A stretch of DNA of 64,000 nucleotides from positions 682,001-746,000 of the forward strand of contig UWYS01000008.1 in NCBI GenBank assembly GCA_900291925.1, in the 5' to 3' direction. Made by a program: the position numbers and the translations under genes. The first letter of the stretch is position 1. Each line of letters opens with the position of its first letter. This document shows, piece by piece, positions 22,773-35,001 of this stretch. This DNA is from Thecaphora thlaspeos. Taxonomy: Eukaryota > Basidiomycota > Ustilaginomycetes > Urocystidales > Glomosporiaceae. Under the pieces are notes generated by a model. It was not told the DNA's origin and did no database searches. It saw only the letters and a program-made list of their open reading frames with translations.

Positions 22773-22937
22773 ACGTGCGAGTCGTTGTACAAGAGCGCGA
22801 GCAAACGGTTACCCCAACGACGCCATGCGGTGGGGCGCGGGCGGCAATGGATGGTGTCGATCAAGGATCGTCTTGATAACACGTGCAACGAAGGGTTTAT
22901 ACTACACTGAAGAAAAAAGGAAACGAGCATCCGTATC

Positions 22938-25900
22938 TTAGAAGAGTCCACTGACCGCCTCTTCGGTCTTTCTCAGCCTCTCGCGCACCTCGTCGAGTTC
23001 CATCTCGAGCGCCTGAATCCTCTCCTCCTGCTTCCTCGTCCGCTGCTGGAGCAGGGCGTTTTCATCCCGCGTAGCCTTGAGCACCTCTTCGTCCGAGACG
23101 GCTTTGGCCCCCTCGAGACGGGCGCGGATCCGCGCCGCACGTGACTCGGCGTTGGTGCTCGGGTCGCTCAACGACTCGATGGCGCAGAGCGGCGGGCCGG
23201 CGCACGTGTAGCTTGGTCTGGCGGGCGGAGACGGGGCGATGATAGGGTCAGTACGAAGACGAAGCGGATGGTGACATATTGGCGGCAACGAGGACTCACA
23301 CGCCTGCCAACAAAGGCGTCCAGATGGCCCCCGTGACGAATTCGGACAGGTCAGAGAGGAGGTACGAGATCGTCCCGTCCTCGGCTTCGGTCTGGGCCTG
23401 GATCTGGCCGCTCGCTGCTGTATCGTAGGAAGCCGATCGCGAGCGATATCTGATCAGCCAAGGCGCTTCCTCGGACTTAGCCTCGGCCACGCTACCCGAA
23501 CTCACCTGCCTCGCCAGCGACGATCGCATTGATGCGCACCTCGGTTCCCTCGTTGTGTACCGCCAGATCCTTGGTCAGGCCAAAGACGGCCTGTTTGTAC
23601 ATCTCGCCAAACAGCGGAACGTCGTCGCTCGATGACGACGACATTCGCGGCGACGCGCGAGGCTCGAAGACGACGTTGAGCACCGAGGTGCGAGACAGGC
23701 CCGACGCTCCCGACCCCCGTGTATCGTCGGCGTCGAGCGCATCGAGTTCGTCTACACGCCGACGCGACAGGTGGCGCAGCCATGCCACCTGCGCGCGTAA
23801 CAGCGCCGGTAGGTGGACGAGCACCTCCTGCACCCGGCACGTATCCAGGCCAGCATCGTCGAGGGCGGCGTCGGGCCGGTAGGCGTTGATGATGCAGTCG
23901 AGTCCGTCAAAGGCCGCGGTGCAGGCGGTGAGGGTGCCGGCGATGCTCTCCGTCGAACGAAAGTCGGCCTCGACCGCGAGCGTCTTGACCTGCCCGTCGC
24001 GTGCCGCTAGCCCTTCGAGGACGGCCTCTGCCGAGCCCTGCGATGGACACGCAACCGCGATCGCTGCTGCTCCCCTCTGGACGGCGCCCTGCACCACCCT
24101 CGACAGGTAGGCAGGATCCGAGCCAAACACCATCAACACCTTGTGCTCGAGCAGCGGAAGCCTCGAGACCGAGTCCGGGACGCCTTCGATGCCGACGGGC
24201 GTGATCCTGACCCTGTGGCCCGAGCAGCTCGAGAAGCCCTGTGCCCCATGATCGGTCTCGGGCGAGGCCGCCGCAGCCTCCTTGGTCCTCCTGCTCGAGG
24301 GCGAGAGTAGCGGCGAGAGGCGCGCCAGCTTGGCAAAGTGGCCAAACGCTGGCGGCTCGCTAAAGAGGTCCGTCGACACACGGGACGAGCCGGGTGACGG
24401 CGGCACGTGGAAGAGCACCTCGAACTCGGTGCTGCCTTCCTTTGTGTTCCGCATCGAGATCCTGCGCGTCATATGCTCCAGCGGCGGGTCCGCTGCGGCC
24501 GTCGCAGACTCTGCGTTGTCGGCATCGTGAATCTCAAACGATGGAATCGAAGCGTGGCTTGTACCGCCGAACGCGCCGAGCGAGGACTGGGAGTCTGACG
24601 CGGCCATCGGAGCGTCGACGGGGTCGTCGCCGCTGAGACTGACGTCGCCCATCGGTGGCGCCGCCGCAGCACCCTCCGAAGACACGGCCGAGGCGAGCAT
24701 CAGCTCCAGGTGTGCAGAAAGAGACCGTTCCTCGGAGAGGAGCCGCCTCACGCGGGCGAGCTGGAAGTGATCTTCGGCCTGGGTCTGCTTCGCCTCTTCC
24801 TCCCACAGCGCCCGCTCGCGTGCGAGCTGCGACACGCTAGCCTGCTGCAGCAGCGTGAGGTCCTCCTCGCGCAGGACGATCTGCTCCGAGAGCGTCCCGA
24901 GCTGGCAGCGGAGCTGCTTGTTCTCGTCCTCAAGGTCCTCGACCGTATCTTGCGTCACGTCGAGGCGCGATCGCAGCGCCTGGGCCTCGACGAGCTGCTC
25001 CCTCCAGCCTTCCTCGAGCTTGAGGCCGACCTCGCGCAGCTTGGCGACGCTGCTGTCGGTGCGCAGGACGTGTTTGGCCTCGGCGCACTTGATGATGAGC
25101 TCGGCTAGCTTATCCTCATCGATGGCCCGCCGTGGCAGCCTGACCCTCAGCTCGTCGTCCTTGTCAGCTTCGGCCTGGTTCTGCTTCGCGTGCTGCGTCT
25201 TGAAGTTTGATGCGAGGCCGCTCAGCTGCTGCGAGAACTTGGCAAATGTCGGCGGTCGCTTCATGGCGATCGCAGCATGGTTGCCGTTCTGAGCCACCAC
25301 GGGCGTCGCCTCGTCGCGCTCTTCGATGGATGTGTTGGCAGCAGTAGCGGCGTCGCTGTGGTCGCCCTGGGAAGAGCGCAGGAAGCCCCACACTCCTCGC
25401 TTGACCCTGTCCGGAGTTGGCACCACCGAGCTGGCAGGGCTTGCGTCCGGGCTCGGCCGCTCGACGGGAGTGGCCTTGTCTTGCATGTCCGCTAGCGATG
25501 CGGACCTCGGCGGAGGGGCTTGGGGCAGAGCTTGGTCCGTGTCGCAGTACGGGGCTGATGATGGCGTCTTGCTTCGCTGCTCGCCCCTGTCCAAGGTCTC
25601 GGAGTCCGCTTCAGACGCTACAATAGACACGATCGAGTTTGACGGGGCCATCTTCCATGCCGGTCGCCCTTCCTCGCGCTCGTCGTCGTCGCCGTCATCG
25701 TTGACAAAAGAGGCGGCCCCTTTGTACTGAGCGTCCCGTCCTCCCTTGATCTCAATTTCGAGCGCATCCTCGCCACACTCAAAGTCGGATGTGTCCAGGT
25801 CGGGCGAGGTGTGTGCGCTCGTTCCGATGGTGTCGCCCAAGTCGGCCATCAGGCCCTTGACCGAGGCAAAGGAATCGTCCGCATCGACTGCATTGTCCGC

Positions 25901-26683
25901 GCCGCCGCCATCCGTGGACGAGGCGAGGTTAAAGATGCCGAGTCCCGTTCCCGTTGATGGCGGAAGCATCGAGTGGGCTTGGTGAGTCGACCGAGGGGAC
26001 CGCTTCGGCGTGTCGCCGGACTCTAGGGCCGACGGCAGATCGGAGCACTGCTGGACGATTGACGTCGAGCCCAACGGCATACCGCGTGGAGATTGTTCGG
26101 ACTTGGGCGATATCCGGCTCGATCGGGACCCCTCGACGTCGCTGGTAGCGTCTGTATCATCCTCGACTGTCCCGACGTCGCTCGGAGACGATTCGATGGC
26201 ATTGAGGGTCGAGACGGTCGATCTCGAGCTCCCGGGACGCCGCTTAGACCTGTCACTCGTGCACTCGGACGAGTCACCCGACCCTGTCCTGGTCAGAGAG
26301 GTCGCCTTTGCGGGCGAGCGAGGGGTCTGTATAGTTGGTGGAGAGGGTGAGCCTTCCGCGGTGGCACTGCTCAGCCTGCGGCTGAGCGCCGGCCGCCTGT
26401 TGAGGATGCCGTTCGATGATGGGGCCGAGGCGCAGCTTGCCGTAGATGCGAGCTGGGATGAAGACGTGGAGCTGGTGCTGAGCCGCGAGGTCGAGACCGG
26501 CTTGCTCGCTGTTGCACCGATGCTGGTGCGCTTTGCAGCGAGCTTCTCGCTGGCCGGCAGACGCTGCTTGACTGGCAGAGCGGTCAAGGGGCTCTTGTGC
26601 GGTGCTTCTTGTGCGGCTGCCCTGCCGTTTGCGATGGTGCGAAAGGGCGAGCGTGGCGGCGGCGTCTGTACGTTGCTGGACAT
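22938..26683 (-). CDS. Coiled-coil protein with degenerate SDR (Rossmann) domain
   Basis: Predicted protein of 1191 residues in three exons: 26683-23506, 23417-23300, 23217-22938. Residues 1-510 are Ser/Thr/Pro-rich and disordered. About 515-660 form a coiled coil (LEDENKQLRCQLGTL). Residues about 845-1100 resemble a short-chain dehydrogenase fold: a beta strand VLMVFGSD, then CIINAYRPDAAL where the NNAG motif usually lies, and an AVFGLTKDLAVHN helix followed by VRINAIVAGEA. The normal glycine-rich cofactor motif is absent. Aligning the usual Tyr-x-x-x-Lys on this helix places Gly at the Tyr position, so catalysis is doubtful. A C-terminal coiled coil (RTRKQEERIQALEMELDEV) closes the protein. 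For intron 1 I preferred the acceptor ending at 23418 because it keeps the conserved frame and leaves room after a CTGAT branch-like site. It may belong with fungal SDR-like DUF1776 proteins; function unknown. Confidence 0.8.
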
Positions 26684-28448
26684 CTTCGAGGGCGCGTGGC
26701 ACGGTACGTTTGAGCGCTGGGACGTCTTCTGATCCGGATCGCTAGGTTGTCTCGAAGTCTCTTGCTGGCTGTAGGGTGGTGGAAAGAAAAGGACGTTTGT
26801 CACTTGAAGAAAGAACGAGGCAGCGTCGGTCCCCGGTATTCGGCTGTTGTCGTTCTATGGGAAGGACCGCCTGCAGGAGTTGCAATGCGGCTGGTTGACG
26901 ACGACAATGCCGCTCGGCGAGGTGGGCGCTTGTAGCAAGGCGAGAGTGAATTAGCCTTGCTTGTGGTTGCTCTCGTGCGACCGTGAGCCGGGAGGATGGG
27001 ATACAGGGCCGGACGAGATGCGGTTCGAAAGAAGACGAGATGGCGGGGGCGGGGTCCGAGGGCCGGCAGGTGGTGTCGAGGGGAGGAGGAAAGGGGGATC
27101 GTCAAGGCCAGAAGGGAGGGGAGGGATGGACGGCGAACGAGGGTCATGTACGCCCCTTGGCGGATCTCGCAGAGCAGACGAAGGCCAGCAAGTACAGTAC
27201 ATACCACCACTGACTAGAATAGGCTGCTTGCATAGCAGGCACCAAGAGCAGGCTCATTTCGGGTCGCTGGGTAGCGTGCCGCATATCTACATATCGTCGC
27301 TGCCAGCACAGCACCCCCTGACTCACAGGGTGGGCGGCCACGTCGCAGTCTACGGTAGACCAACGCCATTGTCCCCACTCGCCGATGAGATCGAAGAGGG
27401 AGTGCAAGCGTGAGTATTGCCCTGGTCCATGAGCAGCATGTCGGCGCAGCGGGACACGATTCGCTAACCTCGCGCTAGCTACGCCATCTACGGTAGCAGT
27501 AGCAGAGGGCTGCCCAAGATCTGGCCTAAAGACGCATTCGCCTCAGCGAACAAGACGGGGCAGAACTAGAGGGCCTCGGTGAGCTCAGGAGCGAAACGAG
27601 CGCAGGCTGGCATGGTGCAAAGCTGGACGGGGCCATTTCGCCGAGCGCTGCTTGACCCACAGCTCCGCCTTGCAACAATGAGTATGCCGAGGCGGGCCCC
27701 GACGATGCGCCTCCCAGGGGCAAAGCGTCCTTGTCGATGGGCCAACAGGTTCGCCAGCCAGCCAGAGGGATGACGAGAGCAGGCAGACAACGTACGGTAC
27801 ATGTACTGAAGATGGAGCGAGGTCGAGTTCAACTGCAAGGAGCCAAAGCGTGGGCCGCCGAACGGATACTGTACTGTACGACGCTGTGTACTGGTGCTGT
27901 AGCTGACAGGTGTGGGAAGACCAACACACCTCACCGCCCCACGCACACTAACACCAGCGCGCTCGAGACTGGCAAGGGTCCTCGCTGCATATCGTCGCTT
28001 CCATCCTCGACGGCGGCAGGCGGCCCTCATGTCAGGTGCCGTTATGGCTGCCTGCCCGCCTCCCGGCGCACGCACGCGCCGCGTCTCGCTCTTTTCACCG
28101 CATTCTTACCAAGCGTACTTTCTTGACTCTGACAGCCAGACTTGCTCTCGCTCAAACGGCCAAACGCCATCACAGATTCTCGCTCGTCTCGAAGCGAAAG
28201 CCCCCGTTAATGAGCAGTCTAAAGCGGCAACGCCACTCATTGGCTTTCGCATCGACCGGAGCTGAGATGCGGGCTCCGGACACGCGAGCCAACTCAGCAT
28301 GTGCAATCGACTGTGGCGCGGACCCGAGTGGGATCTGCGGCGAAGCTCAGTACTGCATTGCTTCCGTCGGTGGATGCGTTCGATCTACTCTGTGATCTCT
28401 ACCTGTTCGTGGGCAGAGGTTCTATTCGATCGGCGTCGGGAGACGAGG
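26684..28448. other. Gene-free spacer with TACAGTA/TACTGTA motifs
   Basis: About 1.8 kb without a supportable gene. It contains TACAGTA at 27193-27199 and the overlapping pair TACTGTACTGTA at 27867-27878. The distal part is the 3' flank of the SCI1-like gene, and the part near 26684 the promoter of the SDR-like gene. Confidence 0.55.
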
Positions 28449-30057
28449 CTAGCCACTGGTGCCTCCGCCGAACCGTTGTTGAGCGAGCTGGGGCAGAGGC
28501 GAGAGGACACCGAGAGCTATCTTTAGCAACTAGCCATCGGTAGCACACCTAGCAGACGCCGTCGCCCTCCTTGGCTCGCTCTCCGGCTTTCTGCTCACCT
28601 GTTTGAACATCGCCATCGTGTCCTGCTCCTTTGTTTGCATCGCCGCGACCCGCTCGTTCATCTCCGTCTGCCGTTCGGTCCGTCGCTCTTGCTTGGCCTG
28701 TTCGCGCCGGCTCGCGCCTCCGCTCCGTGCCTGCAGCCTGGCGCACCAAAGAGGGGGCGCACGGATCGCAAGAGGGGCTCGCAGCTCATCGTCAGCTTCA
28801 GCCAGCCGTCTTCGGCTCTCTCGCGCGTATTGAGGGAATCAAGAAGAGTACGGAAGACTCACGCCGCATTGAAGTCGTCGCCGCCGCCCATCAGCGTGGC
28901 GTCATCCAGCTCGAAGCCATCGTCGTCCTTTCGAGCGGCAAATTCGCGGTTGCTGGCGTTCTTCTCCCGTCGCTTTTCGATGAGAGCATCGCGACCAGTG
29001 GCCCGGGGCGCCAGCTCGTCAGCTAGGTCCCGAGCATCGCGATTGGCCCTCTGCCTCTTGGCCGCCTCCTCGCGCCGCCTGGCCTCCTGGGCCGCCTCGC
29101 GTTCGAACTGGCGTTCGGCATAGCTGGACGATGCCGCTGCCGCTGCAGGCAGTCCCGAGCCCCAGCCCGAGTCTGCAGCTCCGCTATTGGCGCCGGTGGC
29201 CGCCTTGATCTCTTGACCTTCGCCGCCGTCGCCTCCCCGTAGCCTCTTTCCCTTGCTGGCCTTGCGTTCGGCCTCTCTGGCTTCCTTGGCGCCACGCGTC
29301 TCTGCATTGGTCATGGTATCAACGGTGTCCCTGACACTAGCGAGGGCATCCTGCTCCGCCTGCGTATAGGATGCTTTCGAGGCAAACCCCCACTTGTGCC
29401 GCGTCTGCGTCGACGAGGGCGCCGCGGCCGACCGCACCTTGCCCAAGTAGAAGTCATCTACAGGGGAACGTCGAGCCGCGGCGTGGCAATAAGCAGCGAG
29501 GATAAGCTCGCTGGTCGACTCTGACTCCGTACACCGTAGACCGACAAAGACTTACCGCTCAATCTGCCCGCGTTCCAGCGATCGACAAACTTGTCAAAAT
29601 AGCGGCGAGCGTCCTTGCTCGAGATCTCGTCGATGTACTTGCCCTTGGACTCCGAGAGCCACGCCTTGAACTCAGCCGCTTTGAGGAAGTAGTCGTTTTC
29701 CGTCAGAGGCGCAACGCCGAGTTTGTCCAGCTTTGGGTCGACTTGGGGCGGAGGGGCCGGACCCAGGTCATCGTCGCCGTCGTCGTCGTCCATTGTATCG
29801 CCATCGCCGCGTCGACGTCGGGACGACTCAAGCCTGTCTCCCCTGTCCTCATCGCGGCCGCGATCACGACAACGCCTCCGTCCTTCGCTGTCCCGATGCT
29901 CGCGGACCCGGTAGCGGTCGGGTGAGCGCGAATGGCGGGAGCGGCGGTGTCTGTCGGATCGATCGCGGTCGCTGCGACCGGCTTCGTCCCGGCTGGACCG
30001 CGCGTCACGGCGTCGATCGCGGTCATCGCGGGGCTCTGTGCTGGGGTCTTGGACCAT
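28449..30057 (-). CDS. SCI1/NKAPD1-like RS-rich nuclear protein
   Basis: Protein of 424 residues in four exons: 30057-29556, 29457-28863, 28737-28599 and a 13-codon last exon 28487-28449. The N-terminal 85 residues are Arg/Ser/Asp-rich (RSRHSRSPDRYR), like splicing-associated proteins, followed by a poly-Asp patch. The conserved block is LTENDYFLKAAEFKAWL, then DEISSKDARRYFDKFVDRWN, with DDFYLGKVRSA across the first junction and RHKWGF after it. The C-terminal part is a charged helix ending TMAMFKQ plus LAQQRFGGG, the terminal block I know from plant STYLE CELL-CYCLE INHIBITOR 1 and animal NKAPD1 relatives. A nuclear, RNA- or cell-cycle-related role is inferred from these relatives and from the RS region. 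It is divergent from the OTU gene. Confidence 0.78.
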
Positions 30058-31135
30058 GTGGGGCGAGGACCTAGCTTGGTGGTCGGTGGCAGCGTGGGTA
30101 TCTGCAGGTCGATGAGTTGAGGTGCGATACTGGAGTACGGAAAGAGACCGTCGTCACCGCCGTTGGACCCTCTCAGCGAGCGGCGCTGTCCGCTGCGCCG
30201 AGGCTGGGCAAGAAAGTGGAGGTTCGGCGGGCCCGAAAAAGCGCCGGCCACTGCCGCCCTCCCATTTCAGATGCGAGAATTGGAGCGTACGCACGCAGGC
30301 AGGTTACAACGGACTGTACTCCTGTGCGCGGTCGTGTGGCAGCCGCTGGCCTCGCGCCAGCAAGATATAGAGGTCGATGTGGAGGCGTGAGCCGCGTCGG
30401 TTGAGAGACGTCGGAAGAGCCGATGATGGCAGACCAAGAGACAGGGGGTCGGCGGGCGCGCAAGGCCGGTGGCTGGTGGCTGGTGGCTGGTGGCTGGTGG
30501 CTGGTGAGCGCGGCGTGGTGTAAGAGTCACGCAAGCCGTCGGGTTGCAGGCGGATGAGCCGTGGACAGTAGGCAGATGCACATACACACGACGACCCGCC
30601 TTTAGCCTGCTTTCGGGCCGCCGCTGGATCACTCTACTCTGTACATACATACGCTACACTCAGCTCGGACCCTGTCGCCCGAGGAAAGCTGGCAGGCTAC
30701 TGCAAGCGTGTTTCGCCTCCCACCTCCGACCGACCTGACCTTCATGATCCCGTCGCTCGCCACGCCTCGACTCCTCATCCTCACACTCGTCCCTCTCCAA
30801 CGGCGTCGCCATCGCCACCATCGCTCGCCACCTCGTATCGTCTCGACTCGCCCGCCGTACACTTGCTCACCGATCTGGCCACGCTGCCACCGTCTGGTTC
30901 GACGCTCACCTCGCCCTGTCGACCCGACCAGCCATCGCCGCCTCACCCCACCTTTCTTTTCTTTCCTTCACAACCCACGGATCCTACCCCGTTACCCGAT
31001 AGGAGTCAAGGTGACGAGGCCAACGGATCGACACATCTCCCTCTCCTGAACAGCATCACCTACCCTCTCTCTCTCTCGCACACACACACATCCATCCCCA
31101 CATCTTGGATGTGCGCGCGACCGTCACATGGAGCC
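30058..31135. promoter_or_regulatory. Shared upstream region of SCI1-like and OTU genes
   Basis: About 1.1 kb between divergent start codons. It contains a GGTGGCT heptamer array at about 30470-30508 and, near the OTU start, a pyrimidine-rich leader with CTCTCTCTC and CACACACACA (about 31066-31090). No TATA box was recognised. Confidence 0.5.
30470..30508. repeat. GGTGGCT heptamer tandem repeat
   Basis: Five or more perfect copies of a 7-base unit in the divergent promoter region between the SCI1-like and OTU genes. Confidence 0.9.
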
Positions 31136-33773
31136 ATGGGAAGATCGCAGCGCAACAGCACGACTGCTGCCGCTCCAGCTGCCGGCGTCAAGCGCGGCGC
31201 CAGGGCAAAGGTCAATGTGGTGAAAAGTGAGTAGTGACAAAGTAGAGTTGCCGCTGCCTTGTCGATGCTCGTGCTGGTCCTGTTTAGGCCTGCTGCTGCT
31301 CCACCCCGACGCTTCCCACTATGTTCTCGGCGGCGAGCGGGCCGTACTCCGGCGACATGGTCTCATCGCCGCTGCCTGCTGGCTGGTGCTCGCGGGCAGC
31401 GCAGGGGGGCGTCTCGGGTCTCTTTCTCGCCTGGCTGCCGGCCCAATCGCAGCGCCGCCCTGGCGAAAAAGAAAAAGAAAAAGAAAATCCAACTTTCTAA
31501 GCGCGAAAGGGAGGGGTGGCCGGGGCGAGGGTGCTCAACGGGCCCCTGGCCTGGCTGCCAGGGGAAAAGGGGTGAAACCGCCAGGGAGGCCAGGATAAAG
31601 TTTGGCTTTGCTTCGGAAATTCGATTTCTTCCTACAGCTGTCCATGGAGGCCGCAAGCTGATGCCGCTGCTGTTCGTTCAGCAGTCCGGATCGACCCGAT
31701 ATGTGTCGGCTGTCGTCCGGTAACAGCGGCTCAAGCCGACTCGGACAAGGAAGCAGGCGGGTACCTGTATCGGAGGAGGCGAAATCTTCAGAGTGCGATG
31801 GCTCTGGCGTCCAGGGTCGTAGTCAATATCTGTCGTTCCGTTCTCCATCGACTGCGCCCAACGTGAGCCGGAGGCCCGCGCTCGACCAGGCGTGGTGAAC
31901 TCTGGGACTGACGGAAGCCGATCCAATCTCTTCCCTGTCTCTACTCTCGTCCCTGCTCGCTCACCCTGCTGCAGACGAGCGCGTGACGAGAAGCAGCCGC
32001 GCCCGGCTCACGAACGGTCTTGATGATCCAGCGCAAGTGGAAAAGCAGCTGAGCGAGCAGCTCAAAATGATGAGTTTGTATGCTGCCAACACCACCGGAG
32101 ATGGCAATTGCCTCTTCCGTGCCCTGTCGGACCAGCTCTACGGCTTTCCCTCGCAGCACGCCCGCCTTCGCCAGGAGACCTGCGATCACCTCGCGGCGCA
32201 CGCCGACCGCTTCGCCGGCTTTGTTGACGACCAGCCCTTCGACGCTTACGTCCGGCTGATGCGCGAAAACGGCACCTACGGCGGGCACCTCGAGCTGCAT
32301 GCCTTCGCCCAGATGATGATGAAGCAGATCAAGATCGTCCAGCCCGGCCTCGTCTATGTCGTCTCGGCCGACGACGACTCGCCGGAGGCAGTCAAGGCAC
32401 GCGAGGCCAGGGAGCGAGAGCGGCTCAGGAGGCAGAACAGCATCGCCCCCGGCACTGAAGGGCCACCGCCGTCGGATCGAGAGCAGCGCCGCCTCAAGAG
32501 GGAAGAGTCGCGGCATCGCAAGAAGCAGTCGGCGCAGAAGCTCGCAAGCAAGGAGGAGCTCAGAACGGTGCCAGGCGAGACTGATGGCGTCGCCGCGTCG
32601 GCGTCGGCGTCGGCGACAACATCAGCATCGGCCGCGGCTACGCCGGCCGTTGCGGAACTCCCGCTTCCCGATATGCTCGTCGAGGCGTTCGGGCCGCTCT
32701 ATATCGCCTACCACAACTGGGAGCACTACAGCTCCATACGAAACCTAGACGGCCCTCATACGGGCCTGCCGCGGATCAAAGAGAGGCCCGTCGCGGCGGC
32801 AGAGGGCGAGGGCTCCAGCTCGAGGGATGGTAAGGCAGCAGGGGTCAAGCAACAGGGCGGGGAAGGGGCTGGTGCCGAAGCCAGCGACGAGCCGACCAGC
32901 ACGGAAAAGATGGTCCTGGAGAGCACCCGCGGGCAGTACAGCCTGGCCGAGGTCCGAGCTCTTCTGCAGGAGCACGACCAAGACTGGGCTCAGGTCGTCG
33001 AGGTCCTCGTCGAGCGGGAGATAGCCCAAGACGAGGAAACGGTCGGCGCTGAGCTGCAATCTGTCTTGGACGGCGCGCCGCCGAGCCACGGCGGAGTTGC
33101 GGCGGCGGTAGTGGACTCGCTCGCGCCTCCGATTTCGCTGCCGGACCACATGCGGCAGTGGCGCGCCACCTCGCCCTCGTCTGTCGACACCTCGGTCACG
33201 CACAGCAGCGGCGACGGCGACTCTCCATCGACGCACGCGACGACAGAGGAGGGCGTCGATCTGCCGTCGGGAACGCCGAGTGTCACGCACTCGTCGCGCG
33301 CGAATACGCCCGGGGCGGACCGACTTTCGACGAAGCGGGCCGCCTCGGCAGACCTTTCTGCGATCCGCAATCTGCGAGGCCCCAAGCGGCGGTCAGAGAG
33401 CCGATCGTCGGATGAGGACGGCTCTAGCAACGCCTTGTCGCCGACCGGCGAGCACACACTCAGCCCGGCGCCTGAGGCTGTTATATCGTTACCGCTCGCA
33501 GCCAATGCAGATGACGGGGAGGGAGAGGAGGAGGTCTATGAAATCATCAAGCGTGGACGTGGCCGACCGCGAAAGGATGGCCTGCCGAACAAGTCGAGCG
33601 TCGCCATCAAGAGAAAGGTCCCGACACCGCGAGAGAAGAGGGACGCTGCCATCATCCGGAAACGCGAGCGTCAGCTGGAGAAGGTGGCCGCCAAGGCAAA
33701 CGAGTCCTCGCCCGCCGAGACGCAGTACAAGGCCCCGTCCGAAGTGCGAGGCTTCCGCGAGCTCAAGATCTGA
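31136..33773 (+). CDS. OTU-family deubiquitinase (OTUD3-like) with AT-hook
   Basis: Predicted ubiquitin-specific cysteine protease of 629 residues in two exons: 31136-31226 and 31975-33773 (donor GTGAGT, acceptor CTGCAG; phase kept through an Asn codon). The OTU core holds the catalytic Asp73-Gly-Asn-Cys76 motif (DGNCLFRAL), the variable loop region (YGGHLELHAFAQ), and the catalytic His281 in HNWEHYSSIR. After the core lies a UBA-like helical stretch (YSLAEVRALLQEHDQDWAQVVEVL). A Ser/Thr-rich linker follows, then a basic AT-hook core (RGRGRPRK, about residues 557-564) and a basic helical tail. OTUD3-type enzymes cleave polyubiquitin; an AT-hook suggests chromatin targeting (inference). The 748-base intron is much longer than those of its neighbours and contains an A-rich tract; an internal Met-Met near 32067 could start a shorter form that keeps the catalytic core. 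Confidence 0.88.
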
Positions 33774-35001
33774 AGGCAGTTGCTCGCCGCGGCCGGGCTC
33801 ATGACTTCCTCTAAGCTCAGAGGCGCCCCCCCCCCCCCCCCCCCCGCTACTCCTTTGGCGCTCCCGTTAGCCCCTCCATCCTCTGTATCCACCTCGAGAC
33901 ACCTTGACGATACCCGATCAATCAGCCTTCCGCGGCTCGAGTGCAGATACAGCTCGCGATCGCCTTCGGCCCCTTCCCCCCTCGCATTCAAGTCACGGAC
34001 CCCTCCATGGACGATCTTGCTACTCTTCTCGCCGTCTCTGGAGCCAGCCCATCACTTATAACACGCCACTGCAAGGCCTCAGGCTCCGCCTCCTTGTGCA
34101 TCCTCTGCGTGATTAGTCTCCGTCCCGCGCATCAAGCAACGAAACCAGCAGCATCATCATCATCAACAACATCTCAATCATACGCATTCAGCAGCAGCAG
34201 CATCGATTACAAGGGCTAGGGTCATCCAGCAGCAAACCCGACATACACACTACCAGCATCCACATCTCATCTCCACATACCCTTTCCTTCTTCGCCGCAG
34301 GTCGTTCGACTTCGCGCAGCCGCATTCCTCTACGTGCTCTTACTCCCTCCAATCTCCCAAGATGCTAGATCTCTTAGCCCCCACCGCCCCCATTTCCATG
34401 GCATTTTGCTTGGCAAGAGCACGTGAACGCATTCAGCCACAATGTACACTATCCATACGAATCACAATGTCATGCGGACCCCTATGGGATGCAAGGCCAC
34501 ACCCTCTGCATCTGCCGTCCGAGTTCTGTTGGGACCAGGAGTAGTCAAGAGGATGAGAGGCTTGTGACGGCGAGAGTGGCCATCGGATGCGAGAGAGGTG
34601 GCATAGGCGAGCACGGGCCAGCTGAGGGCGCGTCTTTGGAGAAGGCGGCGTTGGACCCTATCGCCTTGCTGGCCAAGGTGGGAGCGACCCTCCGTCCTCA
34701 CCTTCTCGGGCTCGCCACTACATACGATCTCACCCTGCTTGCCTTTGATTTTGCTGCTGAGTCCCTGGCCATCTCAAGACGATCCTCTCTCACCAACCCG
34801 GGCCGCTACTCCCCTCCGCGACTGCCCCAACGGAGACGAGAGCTGCACTCACGACACCTACCATCTGCACACAATCTTCGGTCGGCACGCCTCCGTCGTG
34901 GGATCAAACGGTCCGTTGCGCCTCAGCCGCGTCCCTTGGACGGACGCCACCTACACCACCTACAGCCCAATCCTACGCCTACGCCACGTCAGACCGCCAA
35001 G
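33774..35001. other. Intergenic region with poly-C tract and long leader
   Basis: OTU 3' flank and upstream region of the next small gene. A run of 20 cytosines lies at 33826-33845. CAT/CAG trinucleotide stretches occur at 34150-34205. A frame continuous with the 35002 gene extends upstream to 34423, but it has no conserved character. Confidence 0.5.
33826..33845. repeat. Poly-C tract of 20 bases
   Basis: Uninterrupted cytosine homopolymer just downstream of the OTU stop codon. Length is likely uncertain in any assembly. Confidence 0.9.

Noticed and set aside
26684..26803. Upstream start for the SDR-like gene at 26803
   Set aside because: The 40 extra residues look like translated leader; the Met at 26683 begins the uniform Ser/Pro-rich head. 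Either is possible, but the shorter form is simpler.
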